Source: Acholeplasma sp.
GTDB taxonomy: Bacteria; Bacillota_I; Bacilli_A; Acholeplasmatales; UBA5453
NCBI GenBank assembly: GCA_012839355.1
Contig: DUNK01000005.1
Location: 1-40,318, forward strand
DNA: 40,318 bases
Direction of reading: 5' to 3'
Of the stretch, positions 19,807-29,118 are shown one piece after another; the stretch's first letter is position 1; the number at the start of each line of letters is the position of its first letter. The notes under the pieces were generated by a model. That model was not told where the DNA came from. It ran no database searches and saw nothing but the letters and a program-made list of their open reading frames with translations. A program made the translations under genes and the position numbers.

Positions 19807-20396
19807 TATATCAATCCTGCAAATCCTAAAAAAGCTAAACTCATTAAAGCTGCCGTAATAAAAGCAATCGGTAATCCTTTAAATGCTCTAGGGACATCTT
19901 GACTATCTAATTTAATTCTAATTGCGCTGAAGGCGATTAAAACTAGCGAATAACCTAATGCACTGCCTAGTGTAATTACCATAGCATCTAAAAAATTAAC
20001 TGCTTCACCGCCGCTTGCAACTCCTAATGCAATACCTAATACTGCACAGTTAGTTGTAATAAGTGGCAAGAAGACCCCTAAACCTCTATAAAGACCTGGA
20101 GAAAACTTTTTAATTACTAATTCCAATAATTGGACAACTGATGCAATTACTAAAATAAATGCGATTGTTTCTAAAAATACAATATTTAACGGTTTTAAAA
20201 TATAAAAATATATTGGATAAGTAATCGCTGTTGAAGCAAGCATAACGAGTATAACTGCTGCGCTCATTCCAAATACGTTTTCTATCTTTTTAGAAACTCC
20301 TAAAAATGAACATACGCCTAAGACTTTACTTAATAAAACGTTGTTTATTAATAAGCTTGCGATAAGTGATGCTAATAAAACTCCTACTAATTCCAT
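19806..20396 (-). CDS. rnfA: Rnf complex subunit RnfA
   Basis: 196 residues, normal length, six hydrophobic segments. Recognised by LLINNVLLSKVLGVCSFLGVSKK near the N-terminus and PLITTNCAVLGIALG in the middle, each with a conserved cysteine that in related complexes helps bind a membrane FeS cluster with RnfE. Starts in a TAATG overlap with rnfE. Confidence 0.95.
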   Translation of the reverse strand: MELVGVLLASLIASLLINNVLLSKVLGVCSFLGVSKKIENVFGMSAAVILVMLASTAITYPIYFYILKPLNIVFLETIAFILVIASVVQLLELVIKKFSPGLYRGLGVFLPLITTNCAVLGIALGVASGGEAVNFLDAMVITLGSALGYSLVLIAFSAIRIKLDSQDVPRAFKGLPIAFITAALMSLAFLGFAGLI

Positions 20397-21106
20397 TATT
20401 CAGCCGCCGCCTTTCTTGCTTGTAATTCTTTCGCTCTCTTAATGCCTGCGCGATACTTCTTATTATTGTCATATGCAACAAACGTTGCTAATAAAACTCC
20501 GATAATTAAATATGCTCCCATTGGTTGAATTAACATACTAATTCCATATTCGCTTGGGAATAATCTTAATGTTACTTCAAATGGTAAAGGTAATAATACA
20601 CCTAACTTAATTGCGCCTGTGCCTAATGCTTCTCTAAACACAGCAATCAATAGAAGGGCCAACATAAAACCTAAACCACTGCCTAAACCATCTAAGATTG
20701 ATTTACCTACCGAATTATCTTTAGCGAAAGCTTCTGCTCTACCTAAAACGATACAGTTAACTGTAATTAAGGCAATAAATACTCCTAAACTACTTGCGAG
20801 TGCTGCCGCATACGCATCAACAAACATTTTCATCATTGTAACAACTGTCGCAATTATCAAAATATATGCTGGAATTCTAATCTCATCAGAAATAACTTTT
20901 CTTAACATTGAAATGATTGCATTAGTAATTGCTAGTACTATTACAACCATTATCCCCATCCCTAAAGCACCTTCAACTGTGTTAGAAATTGCAAGTGCTG
21001 GACATAGACCTAATGTTAAAGTGAATACTGCGTTTTGTTTAAAGATTCCACTTAAGAAAATATCTTTATTTGATACTTTTTGTTTATCTTTTACTTTTTT
21101 ACTCAT
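20396..21106 (-). CDS. rnfE: Rnf complex subunit RnfE
   Basis: 236 residues. Homologous to RnfA with LTLGLCPALAISNTVEGALGMG and LITVNCIVLGRAEAFA, both holding the conserved cysteine. Six hydrophobic segments, basic tails. The start overlaps the rnfG stop by 8 bp. Together with RnfA it forms the membrane core. Confidence 0.95.
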   Translation of the reverse strand: MSKKVKDKQKVSNKDIFLSGIFKQNAVFTLTLGLCPALAISNTVEGALGMGIMVVIVLAITNAIISMLRKVISDEIRIPAYILIIATVVTMMKMFVDAYAAALASSLGVFIALITVNCIVLGRAEAFAKDNSVGKSILDGLGSGLGFMLALLLIAVFREALGTGAIKLGVLLPLPFEVTLRLFPSEYGISMLIQPMGAYLIIGVLLATFVAYDNNKKYRAGIKRAKELQARKAAAE

Positions 21107-22427
21107 TAGTAATCACCTCTTTAATCGCGTTGAATATAGCATTTAATGCATCAGCTGATATTGTTGAACCTGTAACACTTTCAACATTTAAATTTTCAAC
21201 TGCTAAACCATTTAAAGCTTCTAGCGCACTATAATAATTTTCATAATGATTTAGTGTATGCTCATTAACTAAATGAATAAGTCCCACAACTTTTCCTTCT
21301 GTATCTACTCCAACCATTATTGTTAATAATTTATCTGGGACATAATGGTGTAAGTCCATTAAAATAGTACCCGTATAAGTATAGCCAACTAAATTATTTT
21401 CTGCATCATAAACTGCTGCTTTTTCAATAACTATTTCTGTAGCGGTAAACTCTTCATCAACAACTCCTGTATGTCCTTCGCCAAATATCTTTTGATAAGC
21501 CGTTCTGATATCTGGATTAGCCGTTGTCCTAATTGCAGCAAACAGCGTATTTAAGGCGTTTCCAACCGCTTCGTTGCCTGCTACAATAGTTATCTCTAAG
21601 TTTGCCATCATCTGTCCACTTAAATTATTAAGTGCATCTTTATATGCCTTAGTGTCTAATGTATGTTCTTCTTCATAAACACCTTTAAGTTCGCCATCAA
21701 TTGTCATACCAACAACTACTGTTAATGCTTTCTCGTCAACTAGCGTTGTTGCTTTATAAGCATAACCTAAAAACTCATTATTTGCATCTTTAACTTCTAG
21801 TTTTTCTCTAACTACATCTTCAGCACCAAACTCTAAAACAACTGTCCCTGTTGCACCAATTCCAAAGAGTGTTTCAAATGCGTCTAATTGAACTGATACA
21901 ACATAATTATGTGCAACTTCTCCAACCTCTTTAATTAATCTATCTAAGAGTGAACCTGTATCTGTTGCACCGGCTAAGTTATTGATGCCTGCCAAACCAT
22001 CTAATGTGTTTCCTCTTACTCGGTCATTATCTAAGAACCCATCATCGCCTTCATATTTTTCAGGATAACCTGGTGTGTGTTCATAACTTAAAACTTTAAT
22101 TCCTTTAATTGCTCCTTCTGGTGTAGCAGCAACTAGTAAGTCAATTAAACCTCTAGAGTTTGAACCTTTAGTTCTAAATGCATGACCAACTACATTTCCG
22201 CTTTTGTCAATGACTTTAACATATTCATATACATATGTGCCATCAACTTCTTCAATTTCCACCTTATCTAATTCAGGGAAAAATTCTTTATATGCTTTTC
22301 TAGCCTCTTTTGTTTTATTTTGTTCAATGATTGGTTCTGTAATCCAGTTAGCAACGCTAATTAAAAGTCCACAAACCAAACCAATGATTGTAAGTATTAA
22401 GGCTGATTTTAATATGTTTTTATTCAT
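21099..22427 (-). CDS. rnfG: RnfG with three FMN-binding repeats
   Basis: 442 residues, about twice the usual ~200. One N-terminal TM helix (about 7-29) then three consecutive FMN_bind-like units. Unit 1 (about 65-180) ends with NNLAGATDTGSLLDRLIKEV, flavin-accepting Thr expected at T155. Unit 2 (about 208-300) ends with IVAGNEAVGNALNTLF: the Thr is replaced (E286). Unit 3 (about 340-442) ends with VTGSTISADALNAIF, Thr T422. Units 2 and 3 are clearly alike (VGYTYTGT / LGYAYKAT; HTL.; ALN.LF). FMN would be attached by ApbE. Operon position between rnfD (TAATG overlap) and rnfE is normal. Confidence 0.92.
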   Translation of the reverse strand: MNKNILKSALILTIIGLVCGLLISVANWITEPIIEQNKTKEARKAYKEFFPELDKVEIEEVDGTYVYEYVKVIDKSGNVVGHAFRTKGSNSRGLIDLLVAATPEGAIKGIKVLSYEHTPGYPEKYEGDDGFLDNDRVRGNTLDGLAGINNLAGATDTGSLLDRLIKEVGEVAHNYVVSVQLDAFETLFGIGATGTVVLEFGAEDVVREKLEVKDANNEFLGYAYKATTLVDEKALTVVVGMTIDGELKGVYEEEHTLDTKAYKDALNNLSGQMMANLEITIVAGNEAVGNALNTLFAAIRTTANPDIRTAYQKIFGEGHTGVVDEEFTATEIVIEKAAVYDAENNLVGYTYTGTILMDLHHYVPDKLLTIMVGVDTEGKVVGLIHLVNEHTLNHYENYYSALEALNGLAVENLNVESVTGSTISADALNAIFNAIKEVITNE

Positions 22428-23506
22428 TAGTTAAAACCTCCTACTCCAGCTACAACAATTAAAATTGCAACTACTAATGTAGCTCCATATAAAGTCCATG
22501 ATTTCCAAGAGTAGTTATTTTTTGACCACTTATGATAATCGATTAATGGTGAAAACATATTACAAATTAAAATTGTATATGCTACCCCTTCTGGGTTTGG
22601 CCCAAACAATCTAAAGATTGCTACTAATGAACCAATTAGTAACCCATAGAGCCATCTACCTGGTTTAGTTGTTGGGGCAGTCACAGGATCTGTCACCATA
22701 TAAACAGCACCATATAATAATCCGCCACCTAATAGTTGATATAAAATAATTAAATGAGCATTACTTGCATCTAAGATTAGCGCTGCTACTCCAATTAAAA
22801 CTGTAAATGATAATAACATTGAAGCTGTAATGCGCCAATCTGCTGCTTTTCTAATAAATAAGTATAAACCACCAACAATAATTAGTAGTGCACAAATCTC
22901 TCCCATTCCCCCAGGAATTTTTCCCAAGAAAAGATCTAAGAGAGAATAATTATTAAGCATATCAGGAATATTCATAATTGAATCTCCGATTGCTGTGAGT
23001 GGTGTCGCTCCTGCTACAGCGTCTAATTGTGTATATTTAAATGACGCCGCAAATGACACGTGTGCGATAACAAACGCTACTGCTGCAGGGTTAAAGATAT
23101 TCGCTCCTAATCCTCCAAAGACTAATTTACCAAATAAGATTCCTAAGAAGGCCGCAACGATTACAACATAAATTGGTAATTGTGCAGGGACCATTAAAAC
23201 AAATATTAAACCACTAATTGCTGGTGTAATAATGTTTAATAATCTTATTTGTTTAAATCTTTCAATCATTCTCACTTTAAAGCCTTCAAACTTTGGATGA
23301 GGACGATGTCTAATCATTACTGTTACTACTTCTGTTAAGATCATTACAGCTACTGCAATAATAATTCTTAAAAAAGCATCTAATCCAAACTTCCATACCG
23401 CAAAAACAACTAATGGAAATAATGCGATTAAAACATCAATCATCATTCTTTTAGTTGATGCTGGTTTACGGATATAAGGACTTGTTTGTTTCGTAAATGT
23501 TGCCAT
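22427..23506 (-). CDS. rnfD: Rnf complex subunit RnfD
   Basis: 359 residues, multiple TM segments (about nine or ten). The covalent FMN motif is LDAVAGATPLT with acceptor T168. FGGLGANIFNPAAVAFV and the C-terminal GGLLYGAVYMVTDPVTAPTTKPGRWLYG are typical of RnfD/NqrB. Nine bp after rnfC; stop overlaps the rnfG start. Confidence 0.96.
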   Translation of the reverse strand: MATFTKQTSPYIRKPASTKRMMIDVLIALFPLVVFAVWKFGLDAFLRIIIAVAVMILTEVVTVMIRHRPHPKFEGFKVRMIERFKQIRLLNIITPAISGLIFVLMVPAQLPIYVVIVAAFLGILFGKLVFGGLGANIFNPAAVAFVIAHVSFAASFKYTQLDAVAGATPLTAIGDSIMNIPDMLNNYSLLDLFLGKIPGGMGEICALLIIVGGLYLFIRKAADWRITASMLLSFTVLIGVAALILDASNAHLIILYQLLGGGLLYGAVYMVTDPVTAPTTKPGRWLYGLLIGSLVAIFRLFGPNPEGVAYTILICNMFSPLIDYHKWSKNNYSWKSWTLYGATLVVAILIVVAGVGGFN

Positions 23507-23515
23507 ATTAACCTC

Positions 23516-24811
23516 CTATTTCACTAGCGCTTTTGCTAAACGCATATATTCTGTTAAATGTATTTTAGATGGACATACATAACTACATAAGCCACACTCA
23601 ATACATTTATTCACTTCTAAACTATTAATTACATCTTTATCTTTTTGTTTATAAGCTCTCATTATTTGAACTGGTTGAATATTAACCGGACAAGAGTACA
23701 CGCATGATGCACAGTTAACGCACGGCTCTTCAACAAATTTTTCTTCGTTTAAAACGACTAGGCTAGTTGTTGTTTGGCTAACGATAAAATCGTCAGAGGT
23801 TAAGTTAGTTCCCATCATTGGTCCGCCAATGATTAAAACTTTATTTTCTTCATCTCTATATCCGCCACACATTTCAACTAAATCTTTCACAGGTGTACCA
23901 ATTCTAACATAAAAGTTTTTCTCTTCTTTAATGCCATTGCCAGCGACAGAAAAATATCTTAACATCATTGGCAATCTTTGCGTTACGGCATTATATAGTC
24001 CATATAATGTGCTTGTGTTAGAAACAATTATTCCATGATCAACTGTTAAATCACCAACCGGAACTTTAATTCCTAATGCTGATTTGATTGTTTGTAATTC
24101 CCAACCTTGCGGATAAAAACATTTGATCATTTTAACTTCTAAATCATAATCTGGAAAATCTTTGAATGCTTCATTAAATTTAACTGCTAACTCAGGGTAT
24201 TTCTCTTTAAATACTACAACTCCTTTTTTAGCATCTACAGAACGCATCGCATAAACTAAACCTTCTGTAATTTCACGAGCGTGCGACTTCATTAACTGAT
24301 AATCGCTAATGATGTATGGTTCACACTCAACACCGTTTGCTAATACATATTCAACCGGTTTATCAGTTTTGTATTTAATAAACATCGGGAATGCTCCTCC
24401 GCCAAGTCCAACAAGTCCCGCTTTTTCCATTATTTCAACTAAATCTTTTTTAGTTAATTTTTTAATTTCTTTCTCTGTTCTTGGTTTAACATTTTCGTGT
24501 AGTTCGTATTTAAAATCATTTTCAATTTTTATACATTCTACTTTACTTCCTAAACCATGAAGTTTTTGTTCTATTCCTACAACTTTACCGCTCACCGTTG
24601 AATAGATTGGTTGATCAAAGAAACCTCCATGACGCGTTCCGATTAATTGACCCATCTTAATTTCATCACCAGGAGCTACACAAGTATCTCCTTTTGGACA
24701 TCTTAAGTCTGTAATCGGAATATAAATGTATTTAGGGTCTTTTACTTCTTCTACCAACATATCTCTGCGCATTTCTTTAAAATCAGGAATACATCTAGTT
24801 TTTTCGGTCAT
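23516..24811 (-). CDS. rnfC: Rnf complex subunit RnfC
   Basis: 431 residues. GLVGLGGGAFPMFIKY is the nucleotide/FMN-binding SLBB-NuoF-like segment; the C-terminal region has two [4Fe-4S] motifs, C364-x2-C-x2-C-x3-C374 and C403-x2-C-x2-C-x3-C413. Peripheral NADH-side subunit. Shorter than proteobacterial RnfC because it lacks the Ala/Lys-rich tail. The ATG is 9 bp after the glyA stop, so glyA and rnf appear to be one operon. Confidence 0.96.
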   Translation of the reverse strand: MTEKTRCIPDFKEMRRDMLVEEVKDPKYIYIPITDLRCPKGDTCVAPGDEIKMGQLIGTRHGGFFDQPIYSTVSGKVVGIEQKLHGLGSKVECIKIENDFKYELHENVKPRTEKEIKKLTKKDLVEIMEKAGLVGLGGGAFPMFIKYKTDKPVEYVLANGVECEPYIISDYQLMKSHAREITEGLVYAMRSVDAKKGVVVFKEKYPELAVKFNEAFKDFPDYDLEVKMIKCFYPQGWELQTIKSALGIKVPVGDLTVDHGIIVSNTSTLYGLYNAVTQRLPMMLRYFSVAGNGIKEEKNFYVRIGTPVKDLVEMCGGYRDEENKVLIIGGPMMGTNLTSDDFIVSQTTTSLVVLNEEKFVEEPCVNCASCVYSCPVNIQPVQIMRAYKQKDKDVINSLEVNKCIECGLCSYVCPSKIHLTEYMRLAKALVK

Positions 24812-24820
24812 AGTATCACC

Positions 24821-26053
24821 TTATTTACCCGCATTAATTGGAAAATCAACAACTAATTGGATAACCCTTTCTTTTATTCTATTTAATTCTTTTTTATTAT
24901 CTCTGTTTTTAATTGCCAAATCTATTAACTCAGCAACTATAACCATTTCTTTTTCTTTTAATCCTCTAGTAGTCATCGCAGATGTTCCTATTCTAATTCC
25001 CGAACCAACTGCTGGTGGTTGTGTATCAAAAGGAATGGTGTTTTTATTAACTGTAATATTTACTTCTCCTAATAAATCTTCTGCATCTCTACCTGTAATG
25101 TTTGCTGATGTATACACATCTACTAAAAATAAATGATTGTCTGTTCCGCCTGAAACGATTCTATAACCGCGCTTGTTTAACTCATCGGCTAATAGTTTAG
25201 AGTTAGCAAGAACTTGTTTTTGGTATTTAACAAAACTATCACTCATCGCTTCTTTAAATGAAACTGCCTTTGCGGCAATAATGTGCATTAATGGTCCACC
25301 TTGAATGCCTGGAAAAACATTTCTATCAATCTTTTTTGCAATCTCTGGATCATTAGTTAAAATAATTCCTCCGCGTGGCCCTCTTAATGTTTTATGTGTG
25401 GTTGATGTTATTGCGTGAGCATATTTAGCTGGTGAGGGATGAACTCCTGCTGCAATTAAACCAGCAATATGCGCCATGTCAACTAATAAATAAGCCCCTA
25501 CTTCATCTGCAATTTCTCTAAACTTCTTAAAATCAACAACTCTTGGATAGGCACTATAACCAGCGATAATTAATTGTGGTTTTTCTTTTTTCGCTACTTC
25601 TAATACTTCATCATAATCAATCATTTCTGTCTCTTTATTGACAGAGTATGTAGCTCCTATATAGTCTTGACCTGAAAATGATAATCTATATCCGTGCGTT
25701 AAATGTCCACCACTATCTAAGCTCATTCCTAAAATCTTATCTCCCGGCTTAATTAAACTTCTAATCGCAGCCATATTAGCTTGCGAGCCAGAGTGAGGCT
25801 GTACATTAGCGTATTTAACATGAAAAAGTTTTTTCGCTCTCTCAATCGCTTCAGTTTCTACTACATCTGCGAACTCACACCCACCATAATATCTCTTGTT
25901 GGGATAGCCTTCAGCATACTTATGAGTAAAAACGCTCCCTTGTGCTTCTAACACATCTAAGGAGACAAAGTTTTCGCTTGCGATTAACTCTAAATTTTCA
26001 GTTTGTCTTTTCTTTTCATTTAAAATCGCTTCTTTAATTATCTTATCGTTCAT
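24821..26053 (-). CDS. glyA: Serine hydroxymethyltransferase
   Basis: 410 residues from the ATG at 26053, chosen over the ATG at 26059 because GAGGA is 7 bp before it. PLP lysine K221 in [27 protein letters not shown] and the C-terminal TRG are typical. Converts serine plus THF to glycine plus methylene-THF. Works with FolD and Fhs encoded 2 kb away. First gene of the glyA-rnf operon. Confidence 0.97.
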   Translation of the reverse strand: MNDKIIKEAILNEKKRQTENLELIASENFVSLDVLEAQGSVFTHKYAEGYPNKRYYGGCEFADVVETEAIERAKKLFHVKYANVQPHSGSQANMAAIRSLIKPGDKILGMSLDSGGHLTHGYRLSFSGQDYIGATYSVNKETEMIDYDEVLEVAKKEKPQLIIAGYSAYPRVVDFKKFREIADEVGAYLLVDMAHIAGLIAAGVHPSPAKYAHAITSTTHKTLRGPRGGIILTNDPEIAKKIDRNVFPGIQGGPLMHIIAAKAVSFKEAMSDSFVKYQKQVLANSKLLADELNKRGYRIVSGGTDNHLFLVDVYTSANITGRDAEDLLGEVNITVNKNTIPFDTQPPAVGSGIRIGTSAMTTRGLKEKEMVIVAELIDLAIKNRDNKKELNRIKERVIQLVVDFPINAGK

Positions 26054-26117
26054 TAACATTCCTCATTTTCTTTATTCTTTTCTTTTACAAAGAAAAACTC
26101 TCTAACTCCAATTACAT

Positions 26118-26146
26118 ATTATATATGATTCTCAAATTATTTGCAA
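26118..26146 (-). promoter_or_regulatory. Promoter of glyA-rnf operon
   Basis: Minus strand TTGCAA (26141-26146), 17-bp spacer, TATAAT (26118-26123). The leader is only about 55 nt, too short for a known folate or glycine riboswitch. Confidence 0.65.
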
Positions 26147-26159
26147 CGAAGTTTAAAAC

Positions 26160-26369
26160 GCCTATTTCTTTTTGTCTATTTATAAACACATATATGGTTT
26201 TTTCAACACATTTTTTGAAAAAAATGACCATCAAAGTACACTGAACTCCTTTCTCCGGCTGGTCTAGATTTAGAAGCTATACAAAACAAGCGTATTTTTT
26301 TACGACCGCAAATACGGCCGTTTTTTGAGTGTTTTTTTGTTTTGCGGCCGTTTTTATCATGTTTATAAC
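26160..26369. other. Intergenic region with GC-rich islands
   Basis: No convincing gene. The segment 26230-26290 is richer in GC than its surroundings, and CGGCCG followed by T runs occurs twice (around 26314 and 26345) with a related CGACCG at 26303. A frame on the minus strand is open for about 50 codons without a start. Could be a decayed mobile element or a dispersed repeat. Confidence 0.35.
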
Positions 26370-26397
26370 AAAAAAAGGCTTTATAACAGCCTTTTAT
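26370..26397 (-). terminator. Terminator of ppa-yebC
   Basis: AAAAGGC / GCCTTTT stem on the minus strand with loop TGTTATAAA and T run, 35 bp after the yebC stop. Confidence 0.8.
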
Positions 26398-26432
26398 CTT
26401 TCTTGTTTTAAGTTATCTTAATCTCTTTTTAA

Positions 26433-27137
26433 TTAGTCTTGAATATTGTGATAAACGTTTTGGACATCATCCACTTCATCTAACATCTCTTCTAGTTTAG
26501 CGAATTGTTCTTTTTCTTCATCATTTAATTTTTGATAAGTGATTGGCAACCATGTTATTTCATCAACTTCTAAAGATGCTTCTGGATAATCATTTAAAAT
26601 TGCTTCTCTTATTTCGTGATGAAGTGTTGGATCGGAAATAATACCTAATTGTCCTTCTTCGGTTTCTAAATCTTCAACATCTAAATCGTTATTAATTAAA
26701 GATTCTAAAACTTGTTCTTCTGTTAAATTGGTAAATCCTAAAACTGATTTATGCTCAAACATATGTAAAACCGAAGCGCTCTTTCCACCTGTCTTAGTAA
26801 AACAAGCTCTAACTTCATGAATTGTACGAGTAACATTATCTGTTAAACATTCAACTATAAATAAACTGCCGCCTGGTCCAATAAACTCATATCTTGTCGC
26901 TGTATAATCTTCGCCTGTGCCGCCTTTAGCTTTTTCGATTGCTCTTTCGATAACATCTTTAGGTACTTGATCTTTTCTAGCTCTTTCTAATATTCTTTTC
27001 AGTTCAATATTTATTTCTGGGTCTGGCATACCCTTTGCCGCAATATATATTTCTCTTCCATAGCGAGCATAAATTTTACTTTTCTTCGCTGCGGTTTTTG
27101 CCATTGATTGTTTGCGGACTTCAAAAGCTCTTCCCAT
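26433..27137 (-). CDS. YebC/PmpR family protein (YeeN type)
   Basis: 234 residues. GRAF...KSKIYARYGREIYIAAK, ERAIEKAKGG, IEVRACFTKTGGK-like segment and the C-terminal DDVQNVYHN are diagnostic. The N-terminal GRAFEVRKQ and IYAR.GREIY wording matches the YeeN subgroup of Firmicutes. YebC-type proteins bind DNA as regulators or help ribosomes through proline stretches. The start overlaps the ppa stop (TAATG). Confidence 0.92.
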   Translation of the reverse strand: MGRAFEVRKQSMAKTAAKKSKIYARYGREIYIAAKGMPDPEINIELKRILERARKDQVPKDVIERAIEKAKGGTGEDYTATRYEFIGPGGSLFIVECLTDNVTRTIHEVRACFTKTGGKSASVLHMFEHKSVLGFTNLTEEQVLESLINNDLDVEDLETEEGQLGIISDPTLHHEIREAILNDYPEASLEVDEITWLPITYQKLNDEEKEQFAKLEEMLDEVDDVQNVYHNIQD

Positions 27138-27667
27138 TACTTATCAAACACCTCTTCATACTTCTTCATTGCTTCAGCAATTATTTTTTTAGCTGCTTGT
27201 TTATCTTCAATCTCTAAAACATGAGTTTGTTTACCTTCTAACACTTTATATACATCAAAGAAGTGATGCATTTCCGCTAACATATGCGGCGGTAAGTCTT
27301 CTAATTCTTCATAATGTGACAAAGATGGATCACCAATCGTTACTGCAATAATCTTTTCATCTTTATATTTTCCATCAATCATTGAAATAATTCCAATCGG
27401 CTTACAATTTACTAAACTCATTGGAACAAGCGTTTCACTACATAAAACTAAAACATCAAGTGCATCTCCATCACTTGCAAATGTTTTTGGAATAAAACCA
27501 TAGTTAGCTGGATAGTGAGTTGATGTATATAAAACTCTATCCAAAACTAATAGTCCTAAATTTTTATCAATTTCATATTTACATTTTGAACCTTTAGGTA
27601 TTTCTATATAAGAAACAAATTCATTTGGGTTTATTCTTTCTTTTTCAATATCATGCCATATATTCAT
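27137..27667 (-). CDS. ppa: Inorganic pyrophosphatase, family I
   Basis: 176 residues. The family signature DGDALD (D66, D68, D71) and KYEIDKNLGLLVLDRVL, HYPANYGFIPKT are present, so the soluble Mg-dependent family I enzyme. Hydrolyses PPi. Coupled with yebC. AAGGAG precedes the ATG and a possible extended -10 TGTTAGAAT lies at 27689-27697. Confidence 0.95.
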   Translation of the reverse strand: MNIWHDIEKERINPNEFVSYIEIPKGSKCKYEIDKNLGLLVLDRVLYTSTHYPANYGFIPKTFASDGDALDVLVLCSETLVPMSLVNCKPIGIISMIDGKYKDEKIIAVTIGDPSLSHYEELEDLPPHMLAEMHHFFDVYKVLEGKQTHVLEIEDKQAAKKIIAEAMKKYEEVFDK

Positions 27668-27719
27668 AGAATCACTCCTTACTACTACATTCTAACATTA
27701 TTTATTAAAAATAACATCT

Positions 27720-28128
27720 TTATTCTTTATTATTCTTTTTAACTTTACTATCTATTGTTTTAATAGTTACTAAATATTCTTTCTCAACCTCTGTTAAGGT
27801 TTTAACTTGATATTTTTTATATTCTTCTGTTGCTTATTCGATAGCCTAGTGAAATTATCATATCTAAATTATAATGCATAACGTTATAGTTTTTTCCATC
27901 AGTGGCAGTTATTCGGAATTTCCGAACAACTGAATTTTTGTCTAATTCACCTTCTGCAAAAATATTACTAATATGCTCACTTATATTAGATTTACTTGTT
28001 TGATATAATTCTACAAGTTGATCTTGAGATAACCAAACATTATCATCTTCAAGTTTTACCTCTATATTAGTTAAATCATCTTCAGTTTTATAAATTATTA
28101 TTTCTCCTTTATCATTTTTAGTTGACAT
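27720..28128 (-). pseudogene. RhuM-family virulence protein, internally deleted remnant
   Basis: The intact part (27817-28128) gives 103 residues from MSTKNDKGE with AAGGGA as RBS: the RhuM N-terminus (VWLSQDQLVELYQTSKSNISEHISNIF ... MHYNLDMIISLGYR). Translation then stops at TAA 27819. In another frame, 27720-27833 encodes ATEEYKKYQVKTLTEVEKEYL..., the usual RhuM C-terminus. Full-length members have about 330 residues, so roughly 190 residues are gone, and the ends joined out of frame near 27833-27840. RhuM genes are common in genomic islands. Confidence 0.75.
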
Positions 28129-28209
28129 AGAATCCCTTGTATACTCTAATATGTAAAACACAACCATTATTTTGAATATACATTCCTTTCTTTAAATACT
28201 AACCTTTTT

Positions 28210-28240
28210 TTATAAAATGTTCGGCACATTTAGCCGAACA
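28210..28240 (-). terminator. Terminator of fhs-folD
   Basis: TGTTCGGC / GCCGAACA 8-bp stem with 7-nt loop, 12 bp after the folD stop; the minus-strand tail is T-rich (ATTTTAT). Confidence 0.75.
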
Positions 28241-28251
28241 CTTTATTTCTT

Positions 28252-29109
28252 TTATTTTTTAGAGTTCTCCATCTTATTTAAAAACGCGTCCATAGTATTA
28301 TGAATTAGAGCGCTGATTGTCATTGGGCCTACCCCGCCTGGAACCGGTGTGATGTAACTTGTTTTTTCTTTAACATTTTCAAAGTCAACATCGCCAACTA
28401 TTTTATCGCCTACACGATTAATCCCAACATCGACAACTATCGCTCCTTCTTTTACCATATCAGCAGTAATTAAATTAACTACTCCTGTTGCAACAACTAT
28501 TAAGTCTGCTTGAAGTGTATAGTGTTTTAAATTTTCTGTATATCTATGTGTTACAGTTACCGTTGCATCATTATTTAAAAGCAGTTTTGCCATTGGTGAA
28601 CCGACGATATTACTTCTACCAACCACGACTGCATGTTTCCCTCTCAAAGGAATGCTGTAATGGTTTAATAACATCATTACTCCTTTAGGTGTCGCTGGTA
28701 CAAATCCACTTTGTCTATTCATCAATTTTCCGGCGTTCAATAAACTTAATCCATCTACATCTTTCTCAGGTGCAACTTCATTTAAAATTGTACTTTCATC
28801 AATGTGTTCTGGTAATGGTAATTGAACGATAAAACCATCTACTTTTGAATCTTTATTTAAGTCTCTAATTACCTTTAATAAATCATCCTGTGAAACTGTT
28901 TTTGGAAGTTTAATTATCTTGCTGTCAATCTTCGTTCTTTGACACGCTTTTTCCTTTGATTTTACATAACTTAGACTTGCAGGATTATCGCCTACCAATA
29001 CGACAACCAGCTTTGGAGCTCTGCCGTGCTTTTCAATCATTTCCAAAACTCTTTCTTGAAGTTTTCCTTCTAATTCACGAGCTGTTTTTCGACCTTCTAA
29101 TAGCTGCAT
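28252..29109 (-). CDS. folD: Methylene-THF dehydrogenase / methenyl-THF cyclohydrolase FolD
   Basis: 285 residues from ATG 29109 with AGGTG 7 bp upstream; a GTG at 29118 would add MKN. YVKSKEKAC, the catalytic lysine region, GFIVQLPLPEH, GRSNIVGSP and PGGVGPMTISALI are all canonical. Interconverts methylene- and formyl-THF with NADP. Directly after fhs. Confidence 0.97.
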   Translation of the reverse strand: MQLLEGRKTARELEGKLQERVLEMIEKHGRAPKLVVVLVGDNPASLSYVKSKEKACQRTKIDSKIIKLPKTVSQDDLLKVIRDLNKDSKVDGFIVQLPLPEHIDESTILNEVAPEKDVDGLSLLNAGKLMNRQSGFVPATPKGVMMLLNHYSIPLRGKHAVVVGRSNIVGSPMAKLLLNNDATVTVTHRYTENLKHYTLQADLIVVATGVVNLITADMVKEGAIVVDVGINRVGDKIVGDVDFENVKEKTSYITPVPGGVGPMTISALIHNTMDAFLNKMENSKK

Positions 29110-29118
29110 ATTTTTCAC

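Noticed and set aside
20619-21146. 175-codon plus-strand frame opposite rnfE
   Set aside because: Antisense to a clear RnfE gene; no RBS and no family resemblance.
26053-26230. Folate or glycine riboswitch ahead of glyA, or a 39-codon gene starting near 26228
   Set aside because: The likely promoter leaves a leader of only about 55 nt, no known aptamer core is seen, and the small frame has no family features.
26230-26362. Plus-strand frame with ELLSPAG, resembling the start of peptidase U32
   Set aside because: No start codon, the similarity covers seven residues only, and the rest does not match the family.
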